DNA from: Methanoculleus marisnigri JR1
GTDB lineage: Archaea > Halobacteriota > Methanomicrobia > Methanomicrobiales > Methanoculleaceae
Length of the DNA: 64,000 nucleotides
Reading direction: 5' to 3'
Assembly (NCBI RefSeq): GCF_000015825.1
Contig: NC_009051.1
Location: 1,544,695-1,608,694, forward strand
Position 1 is the first letter of the stretch, and the number at the start of each line of letters is the position of its first letter. The notes beneath the pieces were generated by a model. It was not told the DNA's origin. It did no database searches and saw only the letters and a list, made by a program, of their open reading frames with translations. Made by a program: the position numbers and the translations under genes. Of this stretch, positions 48,753 through 58,053 are shown in pieces.

Positions 48753-49193
48753 ATGCGGGAGATGAAAGGAGAAGTGGACGATACTGACAGAGAGCGGATC
48801 ATCGGTCAGATCCGCCGATGCCTTGACGGCAGGGAGGACATACTGCTCGGATACCTCTACGGCTCTTTCCTCCGCCATGCCGGGTTCCACGACATTGATA
48901 TAGCGTTGTTTGTCTCCGGCGAGAGAGAACCCTATGAACTCTATAAATATACCATGGGCATTGCATCCGACCTTGAGCGGTGTATCACGCCGAGGTATGA
49001 GATCGATCTCCGTATCCTGAATGATGCGCCCGTCGAGTTCCAGTATGAGGTGGTGAAGACCGGCCGTCTTCTTGTCTCCCGGGATGAGGACACGCGCATC
49101 GCTTTTGAGGCCGGCGTGATTGCGCAGTTCCTCGATCTGAAATATCTCTACGATACGATTGACAGAGGTCTCCTAGCCAGGGTTGGAGAATGA
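48753..49193 (+). CDS. mntA: MntA-like nucleotidyltransferase antitoxin
   Basis: A 146-residue minimal nucleotidyltransferase with GSFLRHAGFHDIDIALFV near residues 37-54, where the GS and the D-x-D form the active site, and a third acidic residue in EIDLRIL. Proteins of this type transfer AMP to a conserved Tyr of the partner HepT toxin (type VII toxin-antitoxin). The stop overlaps the toxin ATG (ATGA). A TATA-like GATTATACG near 48713 serves as promoter. ATG 48762 is an alternative start. Confidence 0.85.
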   Translation: MREMKGEVDDTDRERIIGQIRRCLDGREDILLGYLYGSFLRHAGFHDIDIALFVSGEREPYELYKYTMGIASDLERCITPRYEIDLRILNDAPVEFQYEVVKTGRLLVSRDEDTRIAFEAGVIAQFLDLKYLYDTIDRGLLARVGE

Positions 49194-49627
49194 GGCTTTT
49201 TCATCATATGCGGGAACTGGAGGAGGCTCTGAGAGACTGGGAGCGGTATCAACGCATCCCAAAGGAGCAGTTCCTGCAGGACCGGGATACACAGAATATG
49301 GTTCACCATGCCATGCTGCTATCCATCCAGTCCGCACTCGACATAGCAACTGATGTGATTGCAGAGGAAAGGTTGAGAAAGCCGTTCACGTACCGGGAGA
49401 CATTCGAGGTCCTCGCCGGTGAGGGGATTATCCCTGAATCTCTTGCAAGGGATCTCTCAAACCTGGCAGGATTCCGAAACGTGCTCGTCCATATCTATTG
49501 GAACCTGGATCTCAAGCAGGTGTATGCGATCCTGCAGCATGATCTGACCGTCCTCCGGGCATTCTCCGTTGTCATGAAGGAGCACGTTTCAGAGAGCGAT
49601 TCCGCCGATCCAGGTGGATTTTTCTGA
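49190..49627 (+). CDS. hepT: HepT-like HEPN toxin
   Basis: A 145-residue HEPN (DUF86) ribonuclease. The catalytic motif RNVLVHIYW fits R-x4-H-x-Y exactly, with Tyr as the residue that MntA modifies in the studied system. Helices before it (MVHHAMLLSIQSALDIATDV) are typical of the family. It is translationally coupled to the antitoxin gene. The pair stands alone between the topoisomerase operon and a converging cyclase gene. The mechanism is inferred from the motifs. Confidence 0.87.
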   Translation: MRLFHHMRELEEALRDWERYQRIPKEQFLQDRDTQNMVHHAMLLSIQSALDIATDVIAEERLRKPFTYRETFEVLAGEGIIPESLARDLSNLAGFRNVLVHIYWNLDLKQVYAILQHDLTVLRAFSVVMKEHVSESDSADPGGFF

Positions 49628-49642
49628 GCCCTAGCACCCTTC

Positions 49643-50311
49643 TCACCCGAACTCCGCGAGCGCCACCACCGGCACCCCCTCCAGGTCATCAAAGACCATC
49701 GGGTAGACCCGCAGTGTCCAGGGCTCTTCGAGCAGCCTGCCGTATGAGAGATCCACGTCCTCGAGCAGGAAGATGTGCGGCGATCCGCAGAGAAACGCAC
49801 GATGGGCCTCCGCACCCTCCTCCGGTTCTGCCGGGACGGCAATGGAGATGGTGTCGATCCCGAAGAGCCTGAGGGCGGGGTTCTCCGTGCGGAGGAAGCC
49901 CGCAACCTCGTGGTGCACCCAGGGGTGCTCCCTCGCGTAGGCATCCGGGTCGCTCTCCCGGAGCCGGCCGCTCCCGGTCCGGATGAAGAGCGCGCGTGAC
50001 GCCCGGATCGCATCGAGGTGTTCAAGGAGATCGTAGATCCGGATCGGTTCCGCTCCCGTCTTCGGGATCGCGATGCACCGAGCGGGCTCAAAGACCGCCT
50101 CCGGGGCGAGAAGAGACCTGACCGAGCCGCCGCCCGGGCAGAAATGCCGGGGGAGGTCGATGTGCGTCCCGGCGTGGCTGGAGAAGGTTATCAGGCTCTT
50201 CTCCTCCGCATCGCCCTGGTCGAATGACTTCGTGCGGGTGATCGAGAGCGGTTCCGTTCCGGGGTAGAGCGGTGCTGCCCGGTTCAGAGGGTACGAGATC
50301 GGGATGAGCAT
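49643..50311 (-). CDS. Cyclase-family (kynurenine formamidase-like) metal hydrolase
   Basis: A 222-residue protein with the cyclase-family zinc motif HAGTHIDLPRHF near residues 46-57 and a second conserved stretch, LFGIDTISIAVP. Family members include bacterial kynurenine formamidase and isatin hydrolase; the substrate here is unknown. It overlaps the HAD hydrolase gene by 28 bases and is probably translated with it. It converges with hepT. Confidence 0.8.
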   Translation of the reverse strand: MLIPISYPLNRAAPLYPGTEPLSITRTKSFDQGDAEEKSLITFSSHAGTHIDLPRHFCPGGGSVRSLLAPEAVFEPARCIAIPKTGAEPIRIYDLLEHLDAIRASRALFIRTGSGRLRESDPDAYAREHPWVHHEVAGFLRTENPALRLFGIDTISIAVPAEPEEGAEAHRAFLCGSPHIFLLEDVDLSYGRLLEEPWTLRVYPMVFDDLEGVPVVALAEFG

Positions 50312-50973
50312 ATGTTCCCCCGTAGGTACTCCCGGAGTTCATGAAGGTTCTCCACGATCCCCTCCACCCCCGGCCGACCGGCAAACCGGTTCGGGTCGCC
50401 GGGCGGGATCCTCGCCACGAACCGAACACCCGTCTCGTACGCCGCCTGCCAGTCGTTCGGGGCATCGCCGACGAAGAGGGCCTCCTCGGGCGAGGCGCCG
50501 GTCTCAGCGAGGATCTCCCTGATGCACTCGGCCTTCGTCTTCGGCGAGCCGTAGATCCGGACGAAATACTTCGTAAGATCCCGGCGGCGGACGATCTCCT
50601 GCATCTCGCCCTCCGGGGTCGCGGAGACGATATAGAGCGGGAGTCGCCGGGAGCAGTCCCTGAGGAGTTCTTCTGCGCCACGGACGTACGGGACGGTGAG
50701 CATGGATTCAAAGATCAGCCCGACGTACTCGCCCGCGAGCCGCTCCTCCTGTTCGGGAGTCAGTTCTTCGTGGAGGATGTTTGCGTAGATGTGGCGGAAC
50801 TTGTCGTACCGGGACATCCCGCCGTTCTCGAGGTGGAAGGCGATGATCTCGTCGAGGTGTTTTGGAGGCGCGAAGGAGAAGATCTTTTTGAACGCAGCGG
50901 TCTTTAGAGGGAGGGATTCGACGACGACGCCGTCGAAGTCGAGGATGAGGGTGGTGAGGCAGTTGCTGGACAT
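50284..50973 (-). CDS. HAD-superfamily hydrolase
   Basis: A 229-residue phosphatase-like protein. Motif I is ILDFDGVVVESLP near residues 10-22 (Asp nucleophile and acid), motif II is YIVSATP, motif III the Lys in SPKTKAECI, and motif IV FVGDAPNDWQAA. The helical cap between motifs I and II places it with phosphoglycolate phosphatase-like enzymes. Substrate unknown. It is the first gene of a two-gene unit with the cyclase. Confidence 0.85.
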   Translation of the reverse strand: MSSNCLTTLILDFDGVVVESLPLKTAAFKKIFSFAPPKHLDEIIAFHLENGGMSRYDKFRHIYANILHEELTPEQEERLAGEYVGLIFESMLTVPYVRGAEELLRDCSRRLPLYIVSATPEGEMQEIVRRRDLTKYFVRIYGSPKTKAECIREILAETGASPEEALFVGDAPNDWQAAYETGVRFVARIPPGDPNRFAGRPGVEGIVENLHELREYLRGNICSSRSRTL

Positions 50974-51366
50974 TCTATTCTCTCTTTAGGGTCTCAAATC
51001 CAGATAAAATATTGTGAGAGATCATCCGTCTCCCGGAGATCTCTTATCTCTTGGGAACCTATGAGGAACCGCAACGTATCCAGAATCCACAGGATATAGG
51101 ACTCGTTACTAGGAGGATCTACGTGATGGGTGGAAGACCATTGTTGCCATCCTGATGTCTGCCACCCTTGCTTTTCTTTATGCACATGGCTGCTATTCCC
51201 GGGACCAGAGGAATTGATCAGGCAGATTGTAGATCCATTCTAATATATGAGATTGAGATCCGGAGGCTAGATTCCGTCTAGAATCTGACATTCTTCTCTT
51301 CAAGACCCAAAATGACAGGAATAATGTTATGTATTATCTCTCATATGTCTATACTGGAGTTTTGCG
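50974..51366. other. Intergenic region at the left edge of the glycan island
   Basis: About 390 bases where composition turns visibly A/T-richer. On the minus strand, 50994-51185 is open and contains NESYILWILDTLRFLIGSQE, which could be a gene remnant, but I recognise no family and do not call it. GGATCTAC near 51115 and GTAGATCC near 51229 form a distant inverted repeat. A/T-rich promoter-like sequence and GGAG (51355-51358) precede the start at 51367. Confidence 0.4.
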
Positions 51367-52578
51367 ATGAAGGTACTCATGATAGCCGGCGACAACCCTC
51401 ATGCGATAAAAATCGGGGGAAAGCATATTCACCAGTTGTTGCTTGAGAAAGGGCTCACATCTCAGGGCATCGATGTGGATACAGTGTATCCCCGGTTTTC
51501 AGACAGTCGGGTTATAAGACTCCTCGAATACATTAAGCATGGACTACTCGCAGGCAATCCAACTCAATTTATCCCACCAGACAAACTCCAGGTTGTCTCC
51601 ATCCTGAACCAACTACGAAATACACTTGCCTCCATCGATATCGATTCCTATTCGGTCGTTCACTGCCATGATGTCGTTTCGGCTTATGCATTCCACCAAG
51701 CATTTCCTCACGCAACACTGCCCAAGATTTTAACGCTTCATGGCTATTTCGCACGCGAAGCCATCGATTACTCCAGGATTCGGACAGATAGAACGAGGAA
51801 CGCGTTTTTTGACTTTTGCTACGCCATTGAAGAGGAAGGTATCCATTGGAGTGATCGAATCATCTGCGTAGATACCAGACTTCGGGATTATGTGGACGAT
51901 ACTTTCAGTTACCCTTCCAAACAGATCTCAGTCATCCAGAACGCTACAGACACCAATTCATTCTGCCCGGTCTTGAAGAAGGAGAACGTTCAGTTCCGTG
52001 AGGAGGGGGGTTATTCCAAGGACCAATTTATCATCATAATTCCCCGGCGTCTGGTTCCAAAGAATGGTGTACGGTTTGCCATCCTGGCAATGAAGTACAT
52101 CTTGGACGACAATGTAAGATTGCTGATCCTCGGGGACGGACCTCAATATCAAGAACTGGTAGCGCTGGCCCAGGGAGATCCAAGAGTACAGTTCCTCGGT
52201 GCCGTGCCTCACGAAACCGTTGAGAGGTATTATAAAATAGCCGATGTAGTTCTGATTCCGTCGATTACATCGCACGGCATTCAAGAGGCGACATCACTCT
52301 CAATGTTGGAGGGCATGGCTTGTGGGAAGATTGTCATCTGTTCCTCCATAGGCGGCATGAAGGAAGTTATCCAAGATGGTGTGACCGGCTATCTTGTATG
52401 TGAGCAGAATCCAGAGGAGATTGCCAGCAAGATTAGCAGCATTCTCAAGGGCGGCGTTGACATCGATTTGATGGGGCGAAGAGCACGGGAGTATGTCGTT
52501 GAGCATCACTCCTATATCCCGCACGCGGTGATGGTCAGAGGCGTGTATGAGGCAGCTGATTCTGTCGATCAGGAGTGA
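51367..52578 (+). CDS. Glycosyltransferase family 4
   Basis: A 403-residue GT-B glycosyltransferase. The N-terminal half begins MKVLMIAGDNPHAIKIGGKH; the C-terminal half has the donor-binding pattern IIPRRLVPKNGVRFAI, LILGDGPQYQELV, FLGAVPHETVERYY and the E-x7-E motif in EATSLSMLEGMACGK. It probably adds a sugar to a lipid-linked or surface glycan. A GGAG ribosome binding site is present. It is six bases upstream of a GT2 gene. The A/T-richer codon use suggests acquisition. Confidence 0.88.
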   Translation: MKVLMIAGDNPHAIKIGGKHIHQLLLEKGLTSQGIDVDTVYPRFSDSRVIRLLEYIKHGLLAGNPTQFIPPDKLQVVSILNQLRNTLASIDIDSYSVVHCHDVVSAYAFHQAFPHATLPKILTLHGYFAREAIDYSRIRTDRTRNAFFDFCYAIEEEGIHWSDRIICVDTRLRDYVDDTFSYPSKQISVIQNATDTNSFCPVLKKENVQFREEGGYSKDQFIIIIPRRLVPKNGVRFAILAMKYILDDNVRLLILGDGPQYQELVALAQGDPRVQFLGAVPHETVERYYKIADVVLIPSITSHGIQEATSLSMLEGMACGKIVICSSIGGMKEVIQDGVTGYLVCEQNPEEIASKISSILKGGVDIDLMGRRAREYVVEHHSYIPHAVMVRGVYEAADSVDQE

Positions 52579-52584
52579 GAAATA

Positions 52585-53754
52585 ATGCCAGATCCTCTTG
52601 TATCTATTCTGATGCCCACATACAATGATGCAGAATACATCACAAGTGCTATCGATTCTGTTTTTGCACAAACCTACAAGAACTGGGAATTGATCATCGT
52701 CAATGATGGTTCACCCGACGACACCGAGGGAAAAATCGCTCAATATTTGAACGAGCCGCGGATCCGGTACCGGAAGCAGGAGCAAAACAGTGGCCAGCTC
52801 AATGCTCTGTATGCCGGCATTCATTTAATTACCGGAGATTTCGTTACTCTGCTCCATTCTGATGATGCATTTAGGTCAGAAAATTCCCTGGAGAATCTTG
52901 TACGGTATATGTCATGCCATACCTGCGACGGCGTCTTTGCTGACATCGCCGTAATGGACGGCAGCGGAATGAAACAGAACACTTTGAAGACGATTTCAAC
53001 TGTAAGTCCGGAGACCGTTGCAGCGCTTCTTGCTCTGCGTGGTTCCAACTGTGTCTCAGATGTCTTTTTTCTCCGGTCTGAAATATTTTTCTCCTATGTA
53101 GTTGAGAGGTACATTCGGTGGAACATGCCCTATTGGTTCCTCAGCGATCAGCAGGGGACTGGTGTCTTAAATCTGCATAAGGTAGAACCATGGTATTTAT
53201 ACCGTGTATATAGGGGAAATTACATCCATTCCAGTGCCGGAAAATTTGAGGCGAGCAATGGTTGCCTGAGATCGGTCCTTGAGATTGCCAGACATTACGA
53301 TATCCCACTTTTCTCAATATCGAGAGCCATGGCATTCCTTTCGATGAAGGTATTTCATCGTCCACTTGTTATTTACAAGGCCCGGCCCTATTCGCGGTCA
53401 TATGAAGGATTGATCCGTTCTGTCCTTCTATGCTATTATCGGGATGATGAATTAAAGGCGGACCCTTATTTCTCCTCATTGCTCGCATTTTATTCTCACT
53501 ACCCTTCAAAACGAGATATATATGTCCCAGAGGGACTGCTTGAACAGTGCAGCAGTGGGTATACGGGAAAAGATGCGAGGTTGTTTCATGCTATGATGTG
53601 TAGAGACACCCTTGATCCCCTCTCTGCTTTCCTCCTCAAAGAGGCGCAAACCGGTTTTGACAATGTCGTGGTTCCTGATGAGCAATACCTGGAGCCGCTT
53701 CGTGGAATCCTGAAGTTTTTAAATATTCAGACAACAGTCTCTCTCAGGGAATAA
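52585..53754 (+). CDS. Glycosyltransferase family 2
   Basis: A 389-residue protein with an N-terminal GT-A domain: VSILMPTYNDAEYITSAIDS, WELIIVNDGSPDDTEGKI and a DxD-like DAFRSEN preceded by HSDD near residue 93. The C-terminal 200 residues are unlike other families that I recognise and may bind the acceptor. It follows the GT4 gene with a six-base gap, so they form one unit. It converges with the epimerase gene with 12 bases between stops. Confidence 0.87.
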   Translation: MPDPLVSILMPTYNDAEYITSAIDSVFAQTYKNWELIIVNDGSPDDTEGKIAQYLNEPRIRYRKQEQNSGQLNALYAGIHLITGDFVTLLHSDDAFRSENSLENLVRYMSCHTCDGVFADIAVMDGSGMKQNTLKTISTVSPETVAALLALRGSNCVSDVFFLRSEIFFSYVVERYIRWNMPYWFLSDQQGTGVLNLHKVEPWYLYRVYRGNYIHSSAGKFEASNGCLRSVLEIARHYDIPLFSISRAMAFLSMKVFHRPLVIYKARPYSRSYEGLIRSVLLCYYRDDELKADPYFSSLLAFYSHYPSKRDIYVPEGLLEQCSSGYTGKDARLFHAMMCRDTLDPLSAFLLKEAQTGFDNVVVPDEQYLEPLRGILKFLNIQTTVSLRE

Positions 53755-53766
53755 GAGCCTTCGATG

Positions 53767-54840
53767 TCATCGGGTATGAATACTATCGACAATCTTTTGT
53801 GCAGCACGCCCATCCCCGAAGGGATTCGTCCAGTTAGTCTCTTCTTCAAGCATGGTCCCGACCGCCTGCACGATCTCCCCTGGAGTTATACCTGTAAGGA
53901 TATTCGAGCCAACTTCTATTGTCTCTGGCCTCTCAGTATTCTCCCGCAAGGTAACGCAGGGTACCCGTAAGATACAGGTCTCTTCCTGAACGCCCCCGGA
54001 ATCGGTCAGGACCAATCGTGCATTTCCCTCAAGGACTAAGAACTCCAGAAAGCCGGTAGGCGGAATGAGTGTGATATCCGGCGATACATTGAGTTGATAC
54101 TCCTCTATTCTCCTCCTTGTTCTCGGGTGTATAGGGAAGACAACCGGCATTGAGTATTCATCACGAAGTATCTCCAAGGCTTTGAGAAGGTTACGTAGCC
54201 TGAATTTGTCATCGACATTCTCCTGTCGATGGGCGGTTACCAAGAAATATCCCCGGGTTTTGAGGCCGTATTCGTCGAGAAACCCTCGCCGATCTTCTGC
54301 TATCCGGAGGTTCTGCTGTACCGCGTCAACGATGGTGTTCCCGGTTACGTAGATCTTATCAGAAGGGATACCCTCCAGAACAGCGTTGTTTCTTGATTCC
54401 TGGGTTGGGGCGAAGAGGTATTCTGAGATATGATCGGTGAGGACCCTGTTAATCTCTTCAGGCATCCGCCGGTCATGGCTCCTGAGTCCGGCCTCCACAT
54501 GCCCGACATCGATATGCAGTTTTACCGCTGCCAGTGCTCCGGCGAAAACAGTATTTGTGTCCCCCTGGACCAATACGGTGTCCGGCCTCTCCTGCATAAG
54601 TACTCTCTCAATTCCAGTCAGAATCCTTGCGGTCTGTTCACCATGGTTTCCCGAACCGACATCAAGGTAAAACTCCGGTACGGGTAACTCCAGTTCTTCG
54701 AAAAATATTTTGTCCATATCGTAAGAGTAGTGCTGGCCGGAATGAATAAGGAGGTAATCCTCCTGATTATCTCTCAGCAGCCTGATTATCGGACTCATCT
54801 TGATAATCTCAGGCCGAGTTCCAAGAACAATAGCAATCAT
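53767..54840 (-). CDS. wecB: UDP-N-acetylglucosamine 2-epimerase
   Basis: A 357-residue non-hydrolysing epimerase that interconverts UDP-GlcNAc and UDP-ManNAc. It shows IVLGTRPEIIKMSPII at the start, VQGDTNTVFAGALAA, HVEAGLRSHDRRMPEEINR and SGGVQEE, all diagnostic. ATG 54840 is preferred over ATG 54885, because a TATA-like GCATATAACC lies near 54872-54881, between the two. The ManNAc product would feed the surface glycans made by this island. Confidence 0.94.
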   Translation of the reverse strand: MIAIVLGTRPEIIKMSPIIRLLRDNQEDYLLIHSGQHYSYDMDKIFFEELELPVPEFYLDVGSGNHGEQTARILTGIERVLMQERPDTVLVQGDTNTVFAGALAAVKLHIDVGHVEAGLRSHDRRMPEEINRVLTDHISEYLFAPTQESRNNAVLEGIPSDKIYVTGNTIVDAVQQNLRIAEDRRGFLDEYGLKTRGYFLVTAHRQENVDDKFRLRNLLKALEILRDEYSMPVVFPIHPRTRRRIEEYQLNVSPDITLIPPTGFLEFLVLEGNARLVLTDSGGVQEETCILRVPCVTLRENTERPETIEVGSNILTGITPGEIVQAVGTMLEEETNWTNPFGDGRAAQKIVDSIHTR

Positions 54841-55095
54841 ATCGTCACTTTCATGTAAATTTGGCACAGGGATGGTTATATGCATTCCTCAACACTTTGG
54901 TGCGTCATCATCAACACAGGATGAGAACATACCTAAATCCTCTGGCGTTAGTGGTGCTTACGCAAATATGCGATTCACCATCTGGCTTGCAAAGAGCCTG
55001 GGCGCAAATATGGTTTTTGCCAGTCTCACCTGGGCGTCCCCTTGGTTAGATAAGGGCTATCTGTTCTTATATTGCGGACCAACGATGACTACCCT

Positions 55096-56256
55096 CTAAT
55101 GTTTAATGACACTGCTGTAGATCTGTAAAAACTTGTTTCCGACTGCCTCCCACGAATAGAACCCAGTGCCATTTGTAATCGCCTCGGCATCCCACGGCAT
55201 GTCGAGCGCTCTGACGATACTTTCCGCAAGACTCCGTGGATCTTCAGCAGCACAGAGCAGACCGGTATCATCCGGAGTTACGATCTCCTCACTCCCGCCA
55301 TTTCTCGTGGCAACAACGGGTTTCCCACAGGCCATCGCCTCTATCTGCACAACTCCGAAACTTTCTCTCAGGCTCGGCAGAACGAAGATATCCGACGCGT
55401 TCATCCATAATGGGATCTCGTTATGTGGTTTACCTCCGACAAGGCGCACGTATTGTTCAAGGCCCAACGACGATACTTTCTTTTCTAACCTGTGCTTCAA
55501 TTCGCCCCTGCCGACAATAAGACAGAGAACATCCTTCCTCTTTCGGACGACTTCAGACATTGCATCGATCAGGTACGTGTGGCCCTTGACATCCACCAGA
55601 TTTCCAACGCTGAGAATTATCTTTCGTTCCACAGGGAGGCCGAGGGATCTTCTGCACATCTCCATCTGCATCGGGCGGAATTGATCGTGCCTGAAGCCAT
55701 TCGGAATAACTTCAACCGGGGTGGTCACGTCCAGCTTCTTTATGCATTCTCGGTTGCTGTTGCTGACGGTAATAACGACCTCAGCAGCGTTGAGAATCGC
55801 TTCGATTCGCTCTTTCCACTCTGCATCCCGGAATGGCAGATCATAGATATCGTACCCATGCGCGGTGACAACGAATGGGATCCCACACTCCCCCTTCAAC
55901 TTCGCACCTACAAAACCGTTCGGCCAGACAAAATGCGCATGAATGATGTCAGGATGTGCTTTGGACTCCTGGAGTCGATTTTCGATAGTGCCATAATAAC
56001 GCTCTCCAATCCTTTTGAACTGATGGTCGCAAGGGAGATAGAAGAGAGGTATAGGATAGACAAACACGTTCTCGGGCAGATTCATTCGATCAATAAGAGT
56101 ATCCTTCCGGAACGCTTTGAGGCGAGGAACCGGAAATACCCTGGAGATCTCGGTTGCCGGGTGGTACCTGACATACACATCAGTATGCATAAACCTCCCC
56201 GCGAGCAACTCCACCGGGTCCTTGACAAACGTGAGGTAATGGTCTGAGAGAACCAT
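55096..56256 (-). CDS. Glycosyltransferase family 4
   Basis: A 386-residue GT-B enzyme. It carries DIIHAHFVWPNGFVGAKL in the acceptor half, VIPNGFRHDQF, ILSVGNLVDVKGHTYLIDAM and the E-x7-E motif ESFGVVQIEAMACGKPVVA in the donor half. Its ATG overlaps the stop of the PHP gene (TGATG), so it is translationally coupled. The upstream bases 54841-55095 hold no other gene. It closes the minus-strand run from 59450. Confidence 0.9.
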   Translation of the reverse strand: MVLSDHYLTFVKDPVELLAGRFMHTDVYVRYHPATEISRVFPVPRLKAFRKDTLIDRMNLPENVFVYPIPLFYLPCDHQFKRIGERYYGTIENRLQESKAHPDIIHAHFVWPNGFVGAKLKGECGIPFVVTAHGYDIYDLPFRDAEWKERIEAILNAAEVVITVSNSNRECIKKLDVTTPVEVIPNGFRHDQFRPMQMEMCRRSLGLPVERKIILSVGNLVDVKGHTYLIDAMSEVVRKRKDVLCLIVGRGELKHRLEKKVSSLGLEQYVRLVGGKPHNEIPLWMNASDIFVLPSLRESFGVVQIEAMACGKPVVATRNGGSEEIVTPDDTGLLCAAEDPRSLAESIVRALDMPWDAEAITNGTGFYSWEAVGNKFLQIYSSVIKH

Positions 56257-56921
56257 CAGTCTACGATCTTCCACAGGTACCGCCATCCGGATTGTATCAG
56301 TTGCAGGAACTCCCGTCGCCTCAGGTGGTGAAGAACCTGGGACTGGATTACCGCAGAACGTGAAGAGAATTCCGAGCGCAGGACCCTCTTGACCTCCCAG
56401 GTTCCGGGGTTCACCAGAGCACCCACATTTCCGATCTCACCATAGGTATGCGCGTCGCTGCCATATATACCGGGCTTTTTAAGTCCCTCAGCCAGTTGCA
56501 GCGCCCTCTCGTTCTGCTCTGCTGTAGAACGTGCGTTCCATACCTCGATGAGATCGACCGCTTTTGCCAGTCTTGGGATATCCAGGTGCGATCGATACGG
56601 GTGCGGCAGGACAGCAACGCCTCCTTGTCCTCTGATCTCTTCGATGACCTCATCCCAGCCGCGGGAACGGATCTCCTCGTTGACGAAAAGGCCGATGATG
56701 TCACCGGAATCGGTCAGGATCTCCACGCCGGGGATAACAGTCACTCCAACTTCCTTCTCCAGTTTTCTGGCATGGAGAGAACCCCGGATTGTGTCATGAT
56801 CAGTTATTGCAACGCCAGTTAAACCGACCTCCTTTGCCCGCTTCAGGATCCGTCCTGGCCTCATCAACGAGTCTTGCGAGTAATTCGAATGGATGTGGCA
56901 GTCAAAGTAGAGGTCTTCCAT
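56256..56921 (-). CDS. PHP-domain phosphoesterase-like protein
   Basis: A 221-residue protein with the PHP metal motifs: DCHIHSNYSQDSLM at residues 7-20, ITDHDTIRG near 40, a Glu in PGVEILTD, LPHPYRSH and GSDAHTYGE. Such domains hydrolyse phosphate esters or nucleotides. ATG 56921 has GGAGG five bases upstream. It overlaps the ATP-grasp gene by 20 bases and the glycosyltransferase by one base. Its role in the glycan pathway is not known. Confidence 0.85.
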   Translation of the reverse strand: MEDLYFDCHIHSNYSQDSLMRPGRILKRAKEVGLTGVAITDHDTIRGSLHARKLEKEVGVTVIPGVEILTDSGDIIGLFVNEEIRSRGWDEVIEEIRGQGGVAVLPHPYRSHLDIPRLAKAVDLIEVWNARSTAEQNERALQLAEGLKKPGIYGSDAHTYGEIGNVGALVNPGTWEVKRVLRSEFSSRSAVIQSQVLHHLRRREFLQLIQSGWRYLWKIVD

Positions 56922-58053
56922 GCGGCCTCCAGAATCTCCCCTGTTTGACACGGAGCGCAAACTCCCCAACCGTCATGCCGATCTGCAGGATGTTCGGCAC
57001 GATATCATGAGAGTCAATGTCGTAATGGATAGTCCTATCCGCAAAATCGGAGAAGAAACGCGGCAGGACTCTCGGATTTGTCACCGCATGGAATATATCC
57101 TGGGGGAATAGCCACCTGAACTTCACACCGGTTTTATAGGAAAAAACCGGTTCGATATCCCCCTCACATGCCATCCTGCAGGTCAGGTACGGGAAGTCCA
57201 CCCCTGATGCAATGGCAAGTTCAAGGGAGCCCCAGAATTTCGGGTTAATCTCCATCAGCACATACCTTCCGGTCCGCTCATCCTTCTTGAACTCGACCAT
57301 GGCCACACCGTGCCATTGCAGGCTGTCAAGCAGTTTCAGGCCCTGTTCCATCAGCACTGGGTCATAGATGCTCTCGGCAAGGGCGCTCGGTCCACCGGTG
57401 ACCGGGTATTCCCGTAGCCGCCGGTGCATGAAAATAGCCTTTGCCTCCCCATGGTTGTAGAGTGCAAAGAATCCGTATCCTCGCCCGGTGATATATTCCT
57501 GGACGATCGGCGAGAATGCCGATATTTTTTTGTACTGAGAAATGAGTTCCTCGCATGAATTCGCATATCCAACATTACCGTTCTCTCGAGCCCCTTTCAC
57601 CACCACCGGATAGGAAAGGGATTCTGCAATCCGCTCTGCATCTTCAAGCGACTGCGGGTAGAAGGTCTTTGGAATGGCGATGCCGATACTCTCGGCAAGT
57701 TGCATGGTTTTGTCTTTATTTCCGGCGAGATCGATTGAGGCTCTATCAGGTAGGGGTACCTTGATGTAGGGTTCCAGTCTTTCCTGAATCAGGGAGATCT
57801 GATCAACTGCCGCGTAACTGATCGGCAGGATCGCATCGAACTGCTCCCGTTTGACCAGATCGTACACAAACTCCGAAAAAGCGGTGTCATGCTCCGGGTT
57901 GGGAGCAAAGATCCCTTTTGAGCAATACTTTGAGTGTAGCGATACACTCAGGCGCAGATCGGAGAGCACCGTAACATTGACTCCCTTCTTCCCCAGGGAC
58001 CGGACTGATGCCAGCGTGTGTTTGAAGTTTCCGTCGGTGATAAGGACTCTCAT
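56902..58053 (-). CDS. ATP-grasp family ligase
   Basis: A 383-residue protein with an N-terminal Rossmann-like domain (MRVLITDGNFKHTLASVRSL), then the ATP-grasp fold: PVVVKGARENGNVGYANS, IVQEYITGRGYGFFALY and the metal-binding YVLMEINPKFWGSLELA. Such ligases join a carboxylate to an amine through an acyl phosphate. Placed within glycan genes, it may amidate a uronic acid or attach an amino acid to a sugar, which is inference. Its ATG overlaps the deacetylase stop (ATGA). Confidence 0.87.
   Translation of the reverse strand: MRVLITDGNFKHTLASVRSLGKKGVNVTVLSDLRLSVSLHSKYCSKGIFAPNPEHDTAFSEFVYDLVKREQFDAILPISYAAVDQISLIQERLEPYIKVPLPDRASIDLAGNKDKTMQLAESIGIAIPKTFYPQSLEDAERIAESLSYPVVVKGARENGNVGYANSCEELISQYKKISAFSPIVQEYITGRGYGFFALYNHGEAKAIFMHRRLREYPVTGGPSALAESIYDPVLMEQGLKLLDSLQWHGVAMVEFKKDERTGRYVLMEINPKFWGSLELAIASGVDFPYLTCRMACEGDIEPVFSYKTGVKFRWLFPQDIFHAVTNPRVLPRFFSDFADRTIHYDIDSHDIVPNILQIGMTVGEFALRVKQGRFWRPHGRPLL

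Noticed and set aside
50994-51185. A 63-codon minus-strand frame as a gene.
   Set aside because: No family resemblance, no clear ribosome binding site, and the start region is low-complexity. It may be a remnant but cannot be supported.
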